Positions 63,813 through 64,000 of a stretch of 64,000 nt of DNA are shown here, piece by piece (the stretch's first letter is position 1; every line of letters starts with the position of its first letter). Both the position numbers and the translations under genes were made by a program. The notes under the pieces were generated by a model. It worked only from the letters and a program-made list of their open reading frames with translations, did no database searches and had not been told where the DNA came from. Source of the stretch: JANXVR01 sp034667405 (GTDB taxonomy: Bacteria > Actinomycetota > UBA4738 > HRBIN12); contig JAXDJX010000018.1 of the NCBI GenBank assembly GCA_034667405.1, forward strand, positions 280,273-344,272, given 5' to 3'.

Positions 63813-64000
63813 CTACCAGGTACCGTCGCTCGTGGAGAGTCCTGCAGCGAAGGTGCCGGTGCAGGTGGCGATGGTGTTGCGGTAGGTGCCCGCGGTGGCG
63901 CCGGTCGCGAGATCGGTGATCCCGAAACAGGTGCCGCTCGCTGACATCCGAGCCGCAGCCCAGACGGTCGCAGCAGCCGAAACGCCGACGGTCGTGTTAC
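63813..64000 (-). CDS. type IV major pilin, C-terminal fragment (cut by window edge)
   Basis: The last 61 residues of a pilin-like protein, read from the minus strand and ending at TAG 63813-63815: NTTVGVSAAATVWAAARMSA, then SGTCFGITDLATGATAGTY, and TCTGTFAAGLSTSDGTW. The small head with two Cys that could form the pilin disulfide, the SGTC(F/Y)GI motif and the terminal Trp match actinobacterial PilA proteins. The N-terminal methylated helix lies outside the window. Followed by the strong terminator at 63741-63768. Confidence 0.78.
   Translation of the reverse strand, partial: NTTVGVSAAATVWAAARMSASGTCFGITDLATGATAGTYRNTIATCTGTFAAGLSTSDGTW

Overview
This 64 kb window is chromosomal DNA of a high-GC Gram-positive bacterium, most likely a member of the Actinomycetota outside the well-studied Streptomyces and Mycobacterium groups. 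Three things point there. The 16S and 23S genes are of bacterial monoderm type with a long (about 3.1 kb) 23S. The genome carries actinobacterial signature genes: the actinobacterial integration host factor mIHF, and a PriA without a Walker A motif. The gene order also matches, from memory, the actinobacterial blocks recN-nadK-tlyA-HAD-TPR-tyrS-mpg, pheT-pheS-kinase-trmH-rplT-rpmI-infC and aroC-aroK-aroB-aroQ-pepQ-efp-nusB-pyrR...pyrF-mihF-gmk-rpoZ-coaBC-metK-priA-def-fmt-rsmB-rpe-rib. I see no insertion sequences, prophage, CRISPR arrays or tRNA genes. This is almost entirely conserved housekeeping DNA, coded nearly all on the minus strand.

Layout (plus-strand coordinates). 1-7.3 kb: recN (cut by the edge), nadK, tlyA, a coiled-coil phasin-like gene, a HAD phosphatase, two TPR proteins, a plus-strand DUF1015 gene, a short Ssb-like protein, a DinB-like protein and a metallo-beta-lactamase. 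7.4-12.8 kb: a complete rRNA operon (16S-23S-5S, minus strand, no spacer tRNA) with its promoter, antitermination-type leader and terminator. 12.8-16.3 kb: tyrS and, divergently, a class A penicillin-binding protein with a PASTA domain. 16.3-24.5 kb: mpg-polX, argF, pheS-pheT and a SpoU rRNA methylase fused to a histidine-kinase module. 24.5-26.3 kb: infC-rpmI-rplT and a cupin. 26.3-29.95 kb: the riboflavin operon ribD-ribE-ribBA-ribH behind an FMN riboswitch. 30-39.9 kb: a GGDEF response regulator, rpe, rsmB, fmt, def, priA, metK, coaBC, rpoZ, gmk and mihF. 40-49.8 kb: the whole de novo UMP pathway (pyrR-B-C-carA-carB-pyrK-D-F) behind a probable PyrR attenuator. 49.9-55.3 kb: tatA, nusB, efp, an aminopeptidase and the shikimate genes aroC-K-B-Q. 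55.4-64 kb: a type IV pilus region (PilP-like, PilO, PilN, PilM, a small HTH protein, prepilin peptidase, three minor-pilin-like proteins and the end of a major pilin).

Expression style. Genes are packed into long operons; about 17 junctions are 4-base ATGA or GTGA stop/start overlaps. Where a transcription unit begins, a -10 hexamer of the type TANNNT often lies only 6-9 bases before the start codon with no Shine-Dalgarno sequence (tyrS, the PBP gene, argF, pheS, metK, aroC, rpe, DUF1015). This suggests that leaderless mRNAs are common in this organism. RNA-level control is visible at rib (FMN riboswitch plus a hairpin over the ribD ribosome binding site), pyr (PyrR-type motif plus terminator) and possibly infC (terminator-like hairpin in the leader).

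Most noteworthy: the SpoU methylase-histidine kinase fusion with a decayed ATPase domain; a PyrD lacking the usual FMN, orotate and catalytic residues although it sits beside an intact PyrK; and an infC reading frame with no canonical start codon. Start codons and small regulatory sites were assigned by eye and are less certain than gene identities.
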